From positions 1,364,001 through 1,428,000 of the forward strand of contig CAWALV010000006.1 of the NCBI GenBank assembly GCA_963782965.1: 64,000 nucleotides of DNA, given 5' to 3'. Shown one piece after another: positions 32,547-41,272 of this stretch (the stretch's first letter is position 1; every line of letters begins with the position of its first letter). The notes beneath the pieces are model-generated. The model saw only the letters and a list, made by a program, of their open reading frames with translations. It ran no database searches and was not told the origin of the DNA. The translations under genes and the position numbers were made by a program. The stretch comes from CAWALV01 sp963782965 (GTDB taxonomy: Bacteria > Actinomycetota > Actinomycetes > Acidothermales > Acidothermaceae).

Positions 32547-34073
32547 TTAGCGGGCCGGCATCGTGCCCTGGCCCCCGTACATGGCGGTGGCCGCGCCGAG
32601 TTCCTGCAACCGGCCGACCAGGCCGATCGGCCTGGCCACCTCCTCCAGCGACCGGCGTTCTGCGTGCACGCCGAGGAAGATCTCTGCGATTCCGCCGAGC
32701 GCCATGACACCTGCGCCGATCAGGTAGGCCACGAAGAGTTTGGAGTGGTCGGTTCCGTTGCCGATGAGGTGGCCGTAGATGTGTGGGCCCGCTGCGCCGA
32801 AGGCCTGCGCAATGGCGAAGAACACCGCGATTGCCTGCGCCCGAATTTCGAGCGGGAAGATTTCGCTGACCGTCAGGTAGGCAGAACTCGCGCCCGCTGA
32901 CGCAAAGAAGAAGATGACGCTCCACCAGATGGTCTGTGTCGTGGCGTTGAGCATGCCGGCCTGAAACATCAGGGCGCTCACCGCGAGAAGGCCTGCGGAA
33001 ATGAGGTACGTGCCCGCAATCATCTTCTTGCGACCCCACGTGTCGAACAGCCGGCCGATCGTGAGCGGACCCGCAAGGTTGCCGGCCGCGAACGCGAGCA
33101 AGTACCACGGGGCAGCGCCGGCAGATACTCCGTAGACCTTCGTGAGTACCAGCGTGTAGGTGAAGAAGATCGCGTTGTACAAGAACGACTGCGTAATCAT
33201 CAACGACGCGCTGAGCGTCGAGCGCGACGGATACTTCGTAGCGAGAACCTTCACCAAAGACGCCGGGTTGAACGGCGGCGCGGGCTTCACCTCGATCGCT
33301 TGACTGTCGTCGAGCCTGTGTTCGTCGCCCGCTTGTTGGCTGAGTGCCTCGATCGTCGCCATCTGCTCGTCTGCTTCGGCGGCGCGCCCGTGCATCACCA
33401 GCCAGCGGGGACTCTCCGGGAGGTTGCGCCGTACGAAGATGATGACGACCGCGAGGATCGGGCCGAGCAGGAATGCGACGCGCCATCCCCAGTTCGCCGG
33501 CAGGTGGTTCAACGCTCCGAGCGCAACCAACGTGCCAAGGATCGACCCTGCCCAATAGGTGCCGTTCACCGCGATGTCGGTTCGCCCGCGGTAGTGCGCC
33601 GGGATGAGTTCGTCGATCGCGGAGTTGATGGCTGCGTACTCGCCGCCGATGCCCGCGCCCGCGATGACACGGGTGAGGTAGAGGTAGGCGCTGCCGCCGG
33701 CCGAGCCGCTCCACGCAACTGCCGTGAGGGCGCTGCCGACGAGGTAGACGCCGAGGGTGATGGTGAACAGATTGCGCCGCCCCAGCCGGTCGGACAGGTA
33801 GCCGAAGCCGATTGCACCGATCACCTCGCCGATGAGGTACCACGTAGCGATGTCGCCGACCGCTCCCGACGACATGTGCAGCGTCGAGGATTTGGTCAAG
33901 TCAGAGCCGACGTCAGCGGCAACCGTGATTTCCAGCCCGTCGAGGACCCAGGCGACCCCGAGAGCGATGATCAGCCGGGTGTGAAACTTCGACCAGTCCA
34001 ATCGGTCGAGTCGCGCCGGAACGAGGCTGCGAATCGGGCCCGAGTTCTGCGACACAACAGCTGCACCCGCCAT
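32547..34073 (-). CDS. MFS transporter, sugar/aromatic-acid porter type
   Basis: 508-residue permease with 12 predicted helices. Motif A is clear (GYLSDRLGRRNLF) and the N terminus has WVLDGLEIT in helix 1, typical of the metabolite:H+ symporter group. A central cytosolic loop of about 60 residues follows helix 6. Start ATG 34073 is preceded by GAGAGG within a hairpin. Follows nadA on the same strand after 65 nt but has its own candidate promoter (GTGACA, 16 nt, TAATTG). Substrate unknown. Confidence 0.9.
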   Translation of the reverse strand: MAGAAVVSQNSGPIRSLVPARLDRLDWSKFHTRLIIALGVAWVLDGLEITVAADVGSDLTKSSTLHMSSGAVGDIATWYLIGEVIGAIGFGYLSDRLGRRNLFTITLGVYLVGSALTAVAWSGSAGGSAYLYLTRVIAGAGIGGEYAAINSAIDELIPAHYRGRTDIAVNGTYWAGSILGTLVALGALNHLPANWGWRVAFLLGPILAVVIIFVRRNLPESPRWLVMHGRAAEADEQMATIEALSQQAGDEHRLDDSQAIEVKPAPPFNPASLVKVLATKYPSRSTLSASLMITQSFLYNAIFFTYTLVLTKVYGVSAGAAPWYLLAFAAGNLAGPLTIGRLFDTWGRKKMIAGTYLISAGLLAVSALMFQAGMLNATTQTIWWSVIFFFASAGASSAYLTVSEIFPLEIRAQAIAVFFAIAQAFGAAGPHIYGHLIGNGTDHSKLFVAYLIGAGVMALGGIAEIFLGVHAERRSLEEVARPIGLVGRLQELGAATAMYGGQGTMPAR

Positions 34074-34082
34074 GCATCCCAC

Positions 34083-34100
34083 CTCTCACGAAGGTGAGAG
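34083..34100 (-). promoter_or_regulatory. Hairpin covering the ribosome-binding site of the MFS gene
   Basis: Perfect 7-bp inverted repeat CTCTCAC-CTTC-GTGAGAG on the minus strand, 9 nt upstream of the ATG. The 3' arm contains GAGAG of the Shine-Dalgarno region, so folding would hide it; as DNA the same palindrome could be an operator, since the inferred transcription start falls inside it. Confidence 0.55.
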
Positions 34101-34138
34101 CCAATTACCCGCTATTCGGCAGTTGTCACCGGCTGCAA

Positions 34139-35134
34139 CTATTCGCCGCCCCGGGATGGCGAGCCGATCGCAATCATGCGCTCGACCGCGGCTCGGGCCC
34201 GGCTGGCGGTGGCCTCGTCGACGTCGACTTCGAAGACGTCCTCGCGCAGCGCGCGTAGGAGTTTCGCCGGGGTGATCATCTTCATGTACGGGCAGGTCGC
34301 GCGCGGCGACACCGGTACGAACTCGGTGTCGCGCGCAAGCTGGCGCAGCTGGTGCAAGATGCCCGTCTCGGTCGCGACCAACACCCGGGTGGCGTTCGTC
34401 GACCGCGCGTATTCGACCATCCCGCCGGTCGACAAGACCTGAGTGCGGCCCGCCGGCAAGTCACCCGTCGTCGTCAAGTACAGCGCTGTCGTGGTGCACC
34501 CGCATTCGGGATGCACGAGGAGCTGTGCGTCGGGATTCTCCTCCAGCGTGCGACGCAGATCGGACGGCGAAATCTCGGCGTGCACGTGACATTCGCCGGC
34601 CCAGATGTCGAGATCTCGCCCGGTGACGCGTTGCACATGGGCACCGAGAAACTGGTCGGGAAGGAAGAAGATGTCCTTGCCCGCCGGGACGGACCGGACG
34701 ACGTCGGCTGCGTTGGACGACGTGCAGCAGACGTCGACCTCGGCCTTCACCTGCGCCGTGGTGTTGACGTAGGCGACCACGACTCCCTCGGGATGGTCGG
34801 CCTTCCAGGCCAGTACGTCGGCGACGTCGATGCTGTCGGCCAACGAGCAGCCGGCGTCGAGATCGGGTATCAGAACCACCTTGTCGGGCGCGAGTATCTT
34901 CGCGGTCTCCGCCATGAAGTGCACGCCACAGAACACGATGACATCGGCCTCGCTTGCGGCCGCGATTCTCGAAAGGGCGAGCGAATCGCCGACGTGATCG
35001 GCGACGTCCTGGATATCCGGGAGCTGGTAGTTGTGCGCCAGGATCACCGCATTGCGCTCGCGCGCCAGCCGGCGCACCTGGTCGACCCAGTCGAAGGGGA
35101 GCACGGAGGCATCCGGCGCGTCGAGCAGGCTCAC
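34139..35134 (-). CDS. nadA: Quinolinate synthase A
   Basis: 331-residue [4Fe-4S] enzyme condensing iminoaspartate and dihydroxyacetone phosphate to quinolinate, in NAD synthesis. Cysteine-containing segments VFCGVHFMAE, HPECGC and TCPYMKM supply the cluster ligands. GTG 35134 overlaps the DUF3099 stop (GTGA). nadB and nadC, which adjoin nadA in many actinobacteria, are absent here. Confidence 0.96.
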   Translation of the reverse strand: MSLLDAPDASVLPFDWVDQVRRLARERNAVILAHNYQLPDIQDVADHVGDSLALSRIAAASEADVIVFCGVHFMAETAKILAPDKVVLIPDLDAGCSLADSIDVADVLAWKADHPEGVVVAYVNTTAQVKAEVDVCCTSSNAADVVRSVPAGKDIFFLPDQFLGAHVQRVTGRDLDIWAGECHVHAEISPSDLRRTLEENPDAQLLVHPECGCTTTALYLTTTGDLPAGRTQVLSTGGMVEYARSTNATRVLVATETGILHQLRQLARDTEFVPVSPRATCPYMKMITPAKLLRALREDVFEVDVDEATASRARAAVERMIAIGSPSRGGE

Positions 35135-35490
35135 GGCCGCTGCGCGCCTTCTGGCCGAGGCACGTGATCCGCCGGTGCATCCGCGGTCTGCGTCGGCGCC
35201 GGGCCGAGTTCGCGGGGCTCGACCGCGAGGTACGCCGGCTCGTCGCCGTCCATCTCCACCGGGCCGGCGTTCGCGAGGACGACGGCCAGCCAGGGCAACG
35301 CGACCCCTGCGGCGATGCAGACGAGCCGCAGCCAGCCATGGAAGACGAAGATCGCCAGGACGAGTGCGAGCGTGCGGATGGCCATGGAGACGAGGTAGCG
35401 ACGGAAGCGGCTGGACATCTCTTCGGAATGAGGCTTGCGGGCAGCCGTCACGAGGTACACGCGCTCGTCACCGCCAGCACGACCTGTCAC
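35131..35490 (-). CDS. DUF3099 membrane protein
   Basis: 119-residue actinobacterial protein with two hydrophobic helices (about residues 35-70: RYLVSMAIRTLALVLAIFVF then LVCIAAGVALPWLAVVLANA) and a Pro/Ala-rich acidic tail. GTG 35490 is chosen because TACCGT lies exactly 6 nt upstream, implying a leaderless mRNA, and because family members begin close to RVYLVTAARKPH. Coupled to nadA by GTGA overlap. Function unknown. Confidence 0.85.
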   Translation of the reverse strand: MTGRAGGDERVYLVTAARKPHSEEMSSRFRRYLVSMAIRTLALVLAIFVFHGWLRLVCIAAGVALPWLAVVLANAGPVEMDGDEPAYLAVEPRELGPAPTQTADAPADHVPRPEGAQRP

Positions 35491-35496
35491 GCTTCT

Positions 35497-35502
35497 ACGG
35501 TA
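35497..35502 (-). promoter_or_regulatory. -10 hexamer of a probable leaderless start (DUF3099-nadA)
   Basis: TACCGT on the minus strand, 6 nt before the GTG at 35490; it would drive DUF3099 and nadA. Confidence 0.5.
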
Positions 35503-35603
35503 CCCGTGTGCTTGTCTTTGACTGACCGGCTGCCCGTCGGGGGCCGCCGCCGTGATCGTGCGGGCGAGTTGTCGGCGTCCGCACCACCGAAGGGAGTCCG
35601 ACC

Positions 35604-35816
35604 ATGACCGACCGCACGTACCGGGTGACCGAGATCGTTGGCACATCGCGAGAGAGCGTTCAGCAGGCGGTGCGCAACGGCGTCCACCGTGCGGGCCAAT
35701 CGCTGCGGCACCTCGACTGGTTCGAGGTCACCCAAATCCGTGGCAACCTCGTGAACGGAGAGGTCGATCACTTCCAGGTCACGATGAAGGTCGGTTTCCG
35801 ACTCGAAGACGCCTGA
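35604..35816 (+). CDS. Dodecin, flavin-storage protein
   Basis: 70-residue dodecin. Family residues are visible: YRVTEIVGTSRESVQQAV, the flavin-stacking tryptophan in RHLDWFEV, and VDHFQVTMKVGFRLED at the C terminus. Dodecamers bind flavin or CoA. ATG 35604 follows GAAGGGAG. Divergent from DUF3099 and 8 nt from the convergent TldE gene stop. Confidence 0.95.
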   Translation: MTDRTYRVTEIVGTSRESVQQAVRNGVHRAGQSLRHLDWFEVTQIRGNLVNGEVDHFQVTMKVGFRLEDA

Positions 35817-35824
35817 GCCACGCG

Positions 35825-37231
35825 TCACGACGCTTGCGACACCGTGCTCATGTTGAAGTCGGGCACCCGGACCGCAGGCATCGCCGTGCGCGTGAAGTGG
35901 TCGTTCCACTCGCGGGGAAGGCAGCGCTGCGTCGCGCCGACCTCGGTGGCGCGGGCGAGAAGGTCGACCGGGCTCTCGTTGAACCGGAAGTTGTTCACGG
36001 CCCCCACGACCTCGCCGTTCTCGACCAGGTAGACGCCGTCGCGGGTGAGACCGGTCAGCAGCAAGGTCTGCGGGTCGACTTCGCGGATGTACCACAGGCA
36101 GGTCAGGAGCAAGCTGCGGTCGCTGCCGGCGATCATCGCGCCGAGATCGGTCACGGCATCGGGCGCTTCGAGGATGAGGTTGTCGACGGCTGGGGTGACG
36201 GGCAGCCCGGTCAGCTTCGCCGAGTAGCGCGTCTGAAGCAGCGCGTCGAGCCGGCCGTCGGCGATCCAGGACGTCGGGCCGAGCGCGAGGCCGTTGTCGA
36301 ACACGGAGGTCTCGGCACTCGACGTGTGCGCGACCACGAACGGTTCACACTCCAGGCCGGGCTCGGCAGGGTCGCTGCGCAACGTCAGGGGGAGCCCCGC
36401 GACGGGCGCACCGACGCGCGTCTTGCCGCTGGGCCGGCTGAACACGGTGCGGCCGTCGTGTGCATCGCGGGCACCGGCCGACCAGTAGAGGTAGATCATC
36501 AGGTCGGCGACCGCCGTTGGCGGCAACACAGTGTCGTAGCGTCCGGGCGGTAGGTCGACGCGACGCGTCGCCCACTCCAACCGCTGCGCGAGCCGCGCCT
36601 GCATGCCGGCGATGTCGACGTCCCGGAAATCATGGGTTCCGGCGCCGGCCCAGGCCGAGCGCGCGAAATCGGGAGACTTGGCGTTCAGCTCGACCTTGCC
36701 CGTCGGCTGGTCGTGGCGCAGCCGCAGCCCGGTCGACGTCGCCAGGTACGTCGTCGACATCGTGTGCTCGGCGAACCCGAAGAGCTTGCGTTGCTGTGCG
36801 TCGGCCAAAGCGAGTTGCTCACCGAGACCGCCCACGAACTCCTCGAACACGGCCCCGGAAGTCTCCGCGGGCGGCTCGTGCCATGGCCCGCCGATGGGCC
36901 CGGACGGTTCGACGAGCGGGCCGGCATCTTGCGCCGGTGTGCTGCCTCTCGCGGAGGCCACGGCCGCTTCGACCAGTTCGGTGAGGTCGTCGGGCCGGAC
37001 GGCGGTGCGGGATATGACGCCGACCGCCTGGCCGCTTCCCGCAGCAACCGTGGCGATGACCGTGAGGCGGCGGCCACGGGTGACGCCGTTGGTGGTCAGG
37101 GTGTTGTTCGCCCAACGCAGGTTGGCGCTGCTGGTCTCTTCACCGATGACGACGCACCCTTCGACCCCGTTCAGCCTGCCGGCGATGGCGAGGGCGCGTT
37201 CTGCGGCGTCCTGGGGGGTGGCCTGGCTCAT
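35825..37231 (-). CDS. TldE/PmbA-type metallopeptidase subunit
   Basis: 468-residue partner of TldD. It lacks a HExxxH motif, as usual for TldE, and has the family C terminus (TGLTRDGVYLVENGEVVGAVNNFRF, split at the glycine). ATG 37231 overlaps the tldD stop (ATGA). TldD/E heterodimers degrade unfolded peptides and can mature ribosomal peptides. No peptide substrate gene is recognisable next to the pair. Confidence 0.92.
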   Translation of the reverse strand: MSQATPQDAAERALAIAGRLNGVEGCVVIGEETSSANLRWANNTLTTNGVTRGRRLTVIATVAAGSGQAVGVISRTAVRPDDLTELVEAAVASARGSTPAQDAGPLVEPSGPIGGPWHEPPAETSGAVFEEFVGGLGEQLALADAQQRKLFGFAEHTMSTTYLATSTGLRLRHDQPTGKVELNAKSPDFARSAWAGAGTHDFRDVDIAGMQARLAQRLEWATRRVDLPPGRYDTVLPPTAVADLMIYLYWSAGARDAHDGRTVFSRPSGKTRVGAPVAGLPLTLRSDPAEPGLECEPFVVAHTSSAETSVFDNGLALGPTSWIADGRLDALLQTRYSAKLTGLPVTPAVDNLILEAPDAVTDLGAMIAGSDRSLLLTCLWYIREVDPQTLLLTGLTRDGVYLVENGEVVGAVNNFRFNESPVDLLARATEVGATQRCLPREWNDHFTRTAMPAVRVPDFNMSTVSQAS

Positions 37232-38745
37232 GCCCGCCCGCCTTCCTGCACGGTGTTCAAGACGTTGATCCCGCGAAACAGCGCGGATGGGCAGCCGTGG
37301 CTGACCGGCGCTATCTGGCTCGGCTGCGCCTTGCCGCAGTTGAACGCACCGCCCAGCACATAGGTCTGCGGGCCGCCGACGGCTTCCATCGCGCCCCAGA
37401 AGTCCGTCGTGGTGGCTTGATAGGCGACGTCGCGCAGCTGGCCCACCAGCCGGCCGTCGCGGATCTCGAAGAACCGTTGTCCGGTGAACTGGAAGTTGTA
37501 GCGCTGCATATCGATCGACCAGCTCTTGTCGCCCACGACGTAGATGCCGCGCGCAACGCCTGCGATCAACTCGTCCGTGCTGGGGCCCTGGGCGGCGGGC
37601 TGCAATGACACATTCGCCATGCGCTGGACCGGAACGTGGTGGGGCGAGTCGGCGAAGGCGCATCCGTTCGAGCGGCCGAGGCCCTGCATCCGGGCCATCC
37701 GGCGGTCGAGTTGGTAACCGACGAGAATGCCGTCGCGCACCAGGTCCCAGCGTTGGGCGGCCACCCCGTCGTCGTCGTAACCGACCGTGGCCAGGCCGTG
37801 TTCGGCGACGCGGTCGCCGGTGACGTGCATGACCGGCGAGCCGTACTCGAGCGAGCCGAGCCGGTCGAAGGTGGCGAAGCTCGTGCCGGCGTATGCGGCC
37901 TCGTAGCCGAGCGCGCGGTCGAGTTCGGTCGCGTGGCCGATGGACTCATGGATGGTGAGCCACAGGTTGGACGGATCGATGACGAGGTCGTAGCGGCCCG
38001 GTTCGACCGAGCGGGCTCGCACCTTCTCGGCGAGCAGCTCCGGCAACCGATCGAGTTCGGCGTCCCAATCCCAGCCGGTGCCGGTCATGAACTCCCAACC
38101 GCGGCCGACCGGCGGTGCCAGCGAGTCCATCGTGTCGAACCTGCCGGAGTCGTGGTCGATCGAAACGGCTGTCAGTGACGCCATCAGACGCACGCGTTGC
38201 TGGGTCGTCGCCGTGCCGGCGAGGTCGGCGTAGAACTTGTTCTCCAGTGCCTGCGCAACGCCCGCGTCGACGTGGTCGATGCCGGCCGCGCGCAACAAGG
38301 CGGCAGACCGGTCGGCGAGGAGGGCGACCTTGTCGGCGTCGGGAACCTCGAACGGGTCGACGTCGTAGTCGGAGACCCACATGGCGTCGCGGTAGACGGG
38401 TTCGTCGGCGAGTTCGACGGGCTCGCGATTGGCCGCGCTGCTCGCCCGGGCCATCTCGACGGCCTGCTCGGCGACCCGCGCAGCCGCTTGCGGCGTCAAG
38501 TCGACCCCGGCGGCGAAGCCCCACGTGCCTGCGTGGACGACGCGGACCGCGAACCCGACGTCCTGGTCGTCGATGCGACCTTCGAGGCTGGTGTCGCGCA
38601 TCCGTAGGTGCTGGCTGCAGATCCGCTCGACCCGGATGTCGGCGTGCGTGACACCGAGTTGCTCGGCCCGCGAGAGTGCCGCGTCGGCCAGCGCGCGACA
38701 CGGCAGCGCGAGGAACGTCGGATCGATCTGATGCGCACTGGCCAT
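37228..38745 (-). CDS. TldD-type metallopeptidase, catalytic subunit
   Basis: 505-residue zinc peptidase with HESIGH (zinc-binding HExxxH) followed by ATELDRALGYEAAYAG, and GGAFNCGKAQP near the C terminus with a conserved cysteine likely completing the metal site. ATG 38745 has GGAGGT upstream. Overlaps tldE. Protease of the Tld chamber type. Confidence 0.93.
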   Translation of the reverse strand: MASAHQIDPTFLALPCRALADAALSRAEQLGVTHADIRVERICSQHLRMRDTSLEGRIDDQDVGFAVRVVHAGTWGFAAGVDLTPQAAARVAEQAVEMARASSAANREPVELADEPVYRDAMWVSDYDVDPFEVPDADKVALLADRSAALLRAAGIDHVDAGVAQALENKFYADLAGTATTQQRVRLMASLTAVSIDHDSGRFDTMDSLAPPVGRGWEFMTGTGWDWDAELDRLPELLAEKVRARSVEPGRYDLVIDPSNLWLTIHESIGHATELDRALGYEAAYAGTSFATFDRLGSLEYGSPVMHVTGDRVAEHGLATVGYDDDGVAAQRWDLVRDGILVGYQLDRRMARMQGLGRSNGCAFADSPHHVPVQRMANVSLQPAAQGPSTDELIAGVARGIYVVGDKSWSIDMQRYNFQFTGQRFFEIRDGRLVGQLRDVAYQATTTDFWGAMEAVGGPQTYVLGGAFNCGKAQPSQIAPVSHGCPSALFRGINVLNTVQEGGRA

Positions 38746-38860
38746 CGACAGGTACCTCCGGGCGGGGTGGACGGCCTCACCCTATGGTGGGCGCCGATCC
38801 GGGCCGAAACAGCCGCGGATCTGGCCGACCCGAAGCTGCCTCGGCCGGCAGAGACGACGC

Positions 38861-38902
38861 AAAAACAGCTGTCGCCCCCCGGTCAGGTCCGGGGGGCGAC
38901 AG
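38861..38902 (-). terminator. Rho-independent terminator of the STAS gene
   Basis: Perfect 14-bp stem (CTGTCGCCCCCCGG and its complement) with a 6-nt loop, followed on the minus strand by CTGTTTTTG. It lies 37 nt beyond the STAS stop and separates it from tldD. Confidence 0.9.
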
Positions 38903-38938
38903 CCGAGGGGCGGGTGCGGAAGGGGGTGCCTGCCTACC

Positions 38939-39325
38939 TCAGCGTCCGGCCCTCGCGGATTGCCTGCCAGCCGTTTCTGCCCGCCCCCCCGGACCGGGCA
39001 GACGCGGCAGCAGGTCGTCCACGCAGAAGTACTCAGCGGTCTTGCGGAGCGGCTGGGACACGGCCGCGAACTGCAGCCGGCCGCCGGTCTCCGCCGTCCA
39101 TTGCGCGGCGGCGACCAGGACGGCGAGTGCGCGCTCGTGAATCTCGGTCACCTGCCCGGCGTCGACGAGGACGTCGTCGCGGCCCTCCGGCCGGCTGGCC
39201 AGGAGCGCCGAACGCAGCTCGGGGAGCGACCCGGCATCGAGTGAGCCCGATAGGCGGACGACGATGCCGTCGGCGAGAACGCTCGCGCTGACGCTGCCGA
39301 GGGTTTGGGCGGTCATCGTGCTCAT
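38939..39325 (-). CDS. STAS-domain protein lacking the phosphorylation serine
   Basis: 128-residue single STAS domain, of the anti-sigma-factor antagonist fold (VVRLSGSLDAGSLPELRSAL, then VLVDAGQVTEIHERALAVLV). In SpoIIAA-like proteins the second motif is IDSSGL, with the phosphorylated serine; here it is IHERAL, so regulation by a kinase like SpoIIAB is unlikely. ATG 39325 follows AGGAG. No anti-sigma factor is adjacent. Ends at a strong terminator, so it is monocistronic. Confidence 0.85.
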   Translation of the reverse strand: MSTMTAQTLGSVSASVLADGIVVRLSGSLDAGSLPELRSALLASRPEGRDDVLVDAGQVTEIHERALAVLVAAAQWTAETGGRLQFAAVSQPLRKTAEYFCVDDLLPRLPGPGGRAETAGRQSARAGR

Positions 39326-39480
39326 GGGACGCTCCTGAATGCCTGTCGCTGGTGGGCAACCCGCTGGGCGGGTCGACAGTTCAAGCATCGGGATCGCTAC
39401 AGTCCTTCGGCAGGCCCACTTGGCGCGAATTGGGATAACCCGGCGGGCGTGCGGCCATCCGGCCGTGAGGACAACCCCGT

Positions 39481-39496
39481 TACTCCGGTCGGAGTA
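39481..39496. promoter_or_regulatory. Palindrome upstream of fabG-fabI, candidate operator
   Basis: TACTCCG-GT-CGGAGTA, perfect 7-bp arms, 115 bp upstream of the fabG start, in the STAS/fabG divergent gap. Confidence 0.45.
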
Positions 39497-39610
39497 CGCG
39501 GGTGCTCAGCCGGCCGCGTGCCCATGCGTGCCGCTCGCACGACCGGCGCCGAGTAACGGTAGCCTCGGCCCGCCTGCATTACGCGAGGCACGAGCACGGA
39601 AGGAGTCCGC

Positions 39611-40315
39611 GTGGGGCGCTCCGTCCTGGTCACAGGTGGCAGCCGCGGCATCGGCTTGGCGGTGGCCCGTGCCTTCGCCCACGCCGGCGACCGGGTGGCC
39701 GTGACCTATCGCTCCAGCGGCGCGCCGGACGGCTTGCTCGGCATCCAGTGCGACGTGACGAAGGCGGACGATGTCGACGCCGCGTTCCGCGCCGCCGAGG
39801 CCGAGCACGGCGCGGTGGAGGTGTTGGTGGCCAACGCCGGCATCACGCGCGACAACCTGCTGCTCAGGATGACCGACGACGAGTGGTACGAGGTCCTGGA
39901 GACCAACCTCACCGGCGCCTACCGCGTGGCGCGGCGCGCAGCACGGGGCATGTTGCGTGCACGCGGCGGCCGCATCGTGTTCGTCTCGTCGGTCGTGGGC
40001 CTGCTCGGTTCTGCCGGTCAGGCGAATTACGCCGCCAGCAAGGCCGGGCTGGTCGGCTTCGCGCGCTCCCTCGCCCGTGAATTCGGCTCGCGGGGGATCA
40101 CCGCCAACGTCGTGGCGCCGGGTTTCGTCGACACCGCGCTGACCGCCGTCCTGACAGAGGAGCAGCGCGCCGACATCTTGACCCGGGTTCCGTTGGCTCG
40201 TTATGCCACTCCCGAAGAGATCGCGGGGGTCGTGCGCTTCCTCGCGAGCGACGAGGCCGGATACATCACCGGGGCCGTCATTCCGGTCGACGGCGGATTG
40301 GGAATGGGGCACTGA
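39611..40315 (+). CDS. fabG: 3-oxoacyl-ACP reductase FabG (MabA-like)
   Basis: 234-residue short-chain dehydrogenase reducing beta-ketoacyl-ACP with NADPH in FAS-II. Cofactor motif TGGSRGIG, NAG at VANAGIT, catalytic Ser in FVSSVVG, YAASK (Tyr and Lys) and C-terminal IPVDGGLGMGH are intact. GTG 39611 follows AAGGAG. The stop shares a base with fabI (TGATG). Pair order equals fabG1-inhA of mycobacteria. Confidence 0.95.
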   Translation: MGRSVLVTGGSRGIGLAVARAFAHAGDRVAVTYRSSGAPDGLLGIQCDVTKADDVDAAFRAAEAEHGAVEVLVANAGITRDNLLLRMTDDEWYEVLETNLTGAYRVARRAARGMLRARGGRIVFVSSVVGLLGSAGQANYAASKAGLVGFARSLAREFGSRGITANVVAPGFVDTALTAVLTEEQRADILTRVPLARYATPEEIAGVVRFLASDEAGYITGAVIPVDGGLGMGH

Positions 40316-41076
40316 TGGGTCTTCTCACCGGTAAGCGGTTGCTCGTCACGGGCGTCCTGACTGAGGCGTCGATCGCGTTCGACGTGGCGCGCCTCGCGCA
40401 AGACCAAGGCGCCCAGGTCGTGCTGTCGTCCTACGGCCGGGTGATGCGGTTGACCGAGCGCATCTCGGCTCGGCTGCCCAAGCCGGCGCCCGTCATCGAA
40501 CTCGACGTCACCAACACCGACGACCTCGCCGCGCTGCCAGCGCGGGTGACCGAGCATCTGGACGGGTTGGACGGCGTCGTGCACGCCATCGGCTTCGCGC
40601 CCGAGGCGGCGTTCGACTTCCTCAACACCGGCTGGGACGACGTCGCCATCGCGCTCCACGTGTCGGCCTACTCGCTCAAGGCGCTGACCACCGCTGCGCT
40701 GCCGTTGATGCCTGACGGCGGCAGTGTCGTCGGGCTCGACTTCGACGCGTCGGTGGCCTGGCCGCTCTATGACTGGATGGGCGTGGCGAAGGCCGCCTTC
40801 GAATCGTGCGCGCGCTACCTCGCGCGCGACCTCGGTCGGCAGAACATGCGGATCAACTTGGTGTCCGCAGGGCCGATCCGCACGATGGCGGCGAAGGGGA
40901 TTCCCGGGTTCGACGAGTTGGCCGCAGTGTGGGAGAAGCGCGCACCGCTCGCGTGGGACGTGACCGACGCCGAACCGGCGGCCCGCGCCGTGGTGGCACT
41001 GCTGTCGGACTGGTTTCCCAAGACCACCGGCGAGATCGTGCACGTCGACGGTGGCGTGCACGCGATGGGCGCCTGA
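40315..41076 (+). CDS. fabI: Enoyl-ACP reductase (NADH), FabI/InhA type
   Basis: 253-residue enoyl reductase completing the FAS-II cycle. It starts MGLLTGKRLLVTGVLTEASI as InhA does; AIGFAPEAAF, DFDASVAWPLYDWMGVAK (catalytic Tyr and Lys) and GPIRTMAAKGIPGF are conserved. Coupled to fabG. Mycobacterial homologues are the isoniazid target; nothing else in the window shows mycolate synthesis. Confidence 0.95.
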   Translation: MGLLTGKRLLVTGVLTEASIAFDVARLAQDQGAQVVLSSYGRVMRLTERISARLPKPAPVIELDVTNTDDLAALPARVTEHLDGLDGVVHAIGFAPEAAFDFLNTGWDDVAIALHVSAYSLKALTTAALPLMPDGGSVVGLDFDASVAWPLYDWMGVAKAAFESCARYLARDLGRQNMRINLVSAGPIRTMAAKGIPGFDELAAVWEKRAPLAWDVTDAEPAARAVVALLSDWFPKTTGEIVHVDGGVHAMGA

Positions 41077-41130
41077 CCCTCCCACCCACCCGGCTCCTCC
41101 ACCTGACTGCGGCTGGTCCCGCTCCGCCTG

Positions 41131-41139
41131 TTATCCACA
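41131..41139 (+). other. Single consensus DnaA-box-like nonamer
   Basis: TTATCCACA, identical to the E. coli consensus; isolated, so not an origin. Confidence 0.3.
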
Positions 41140-41272
41140 GATCGCGGCTTCGTTAGGCCGAATGGGCGAGATCCGGTTAGCGTTTGCCCGGCGGCTCGTC
41201 AAGGAGGCGCGCGGACCTGTCGAGTCGTAACCGCGTGCCCAGAGGTTGGCCGGCGGGTCGTCGGTCGTGGGC

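Noticed and set aside
41131..41139. DnaA box as sign of a replication origin
   Set aside because: Single copy, no cluster, no dnaA or dnaN nearby.
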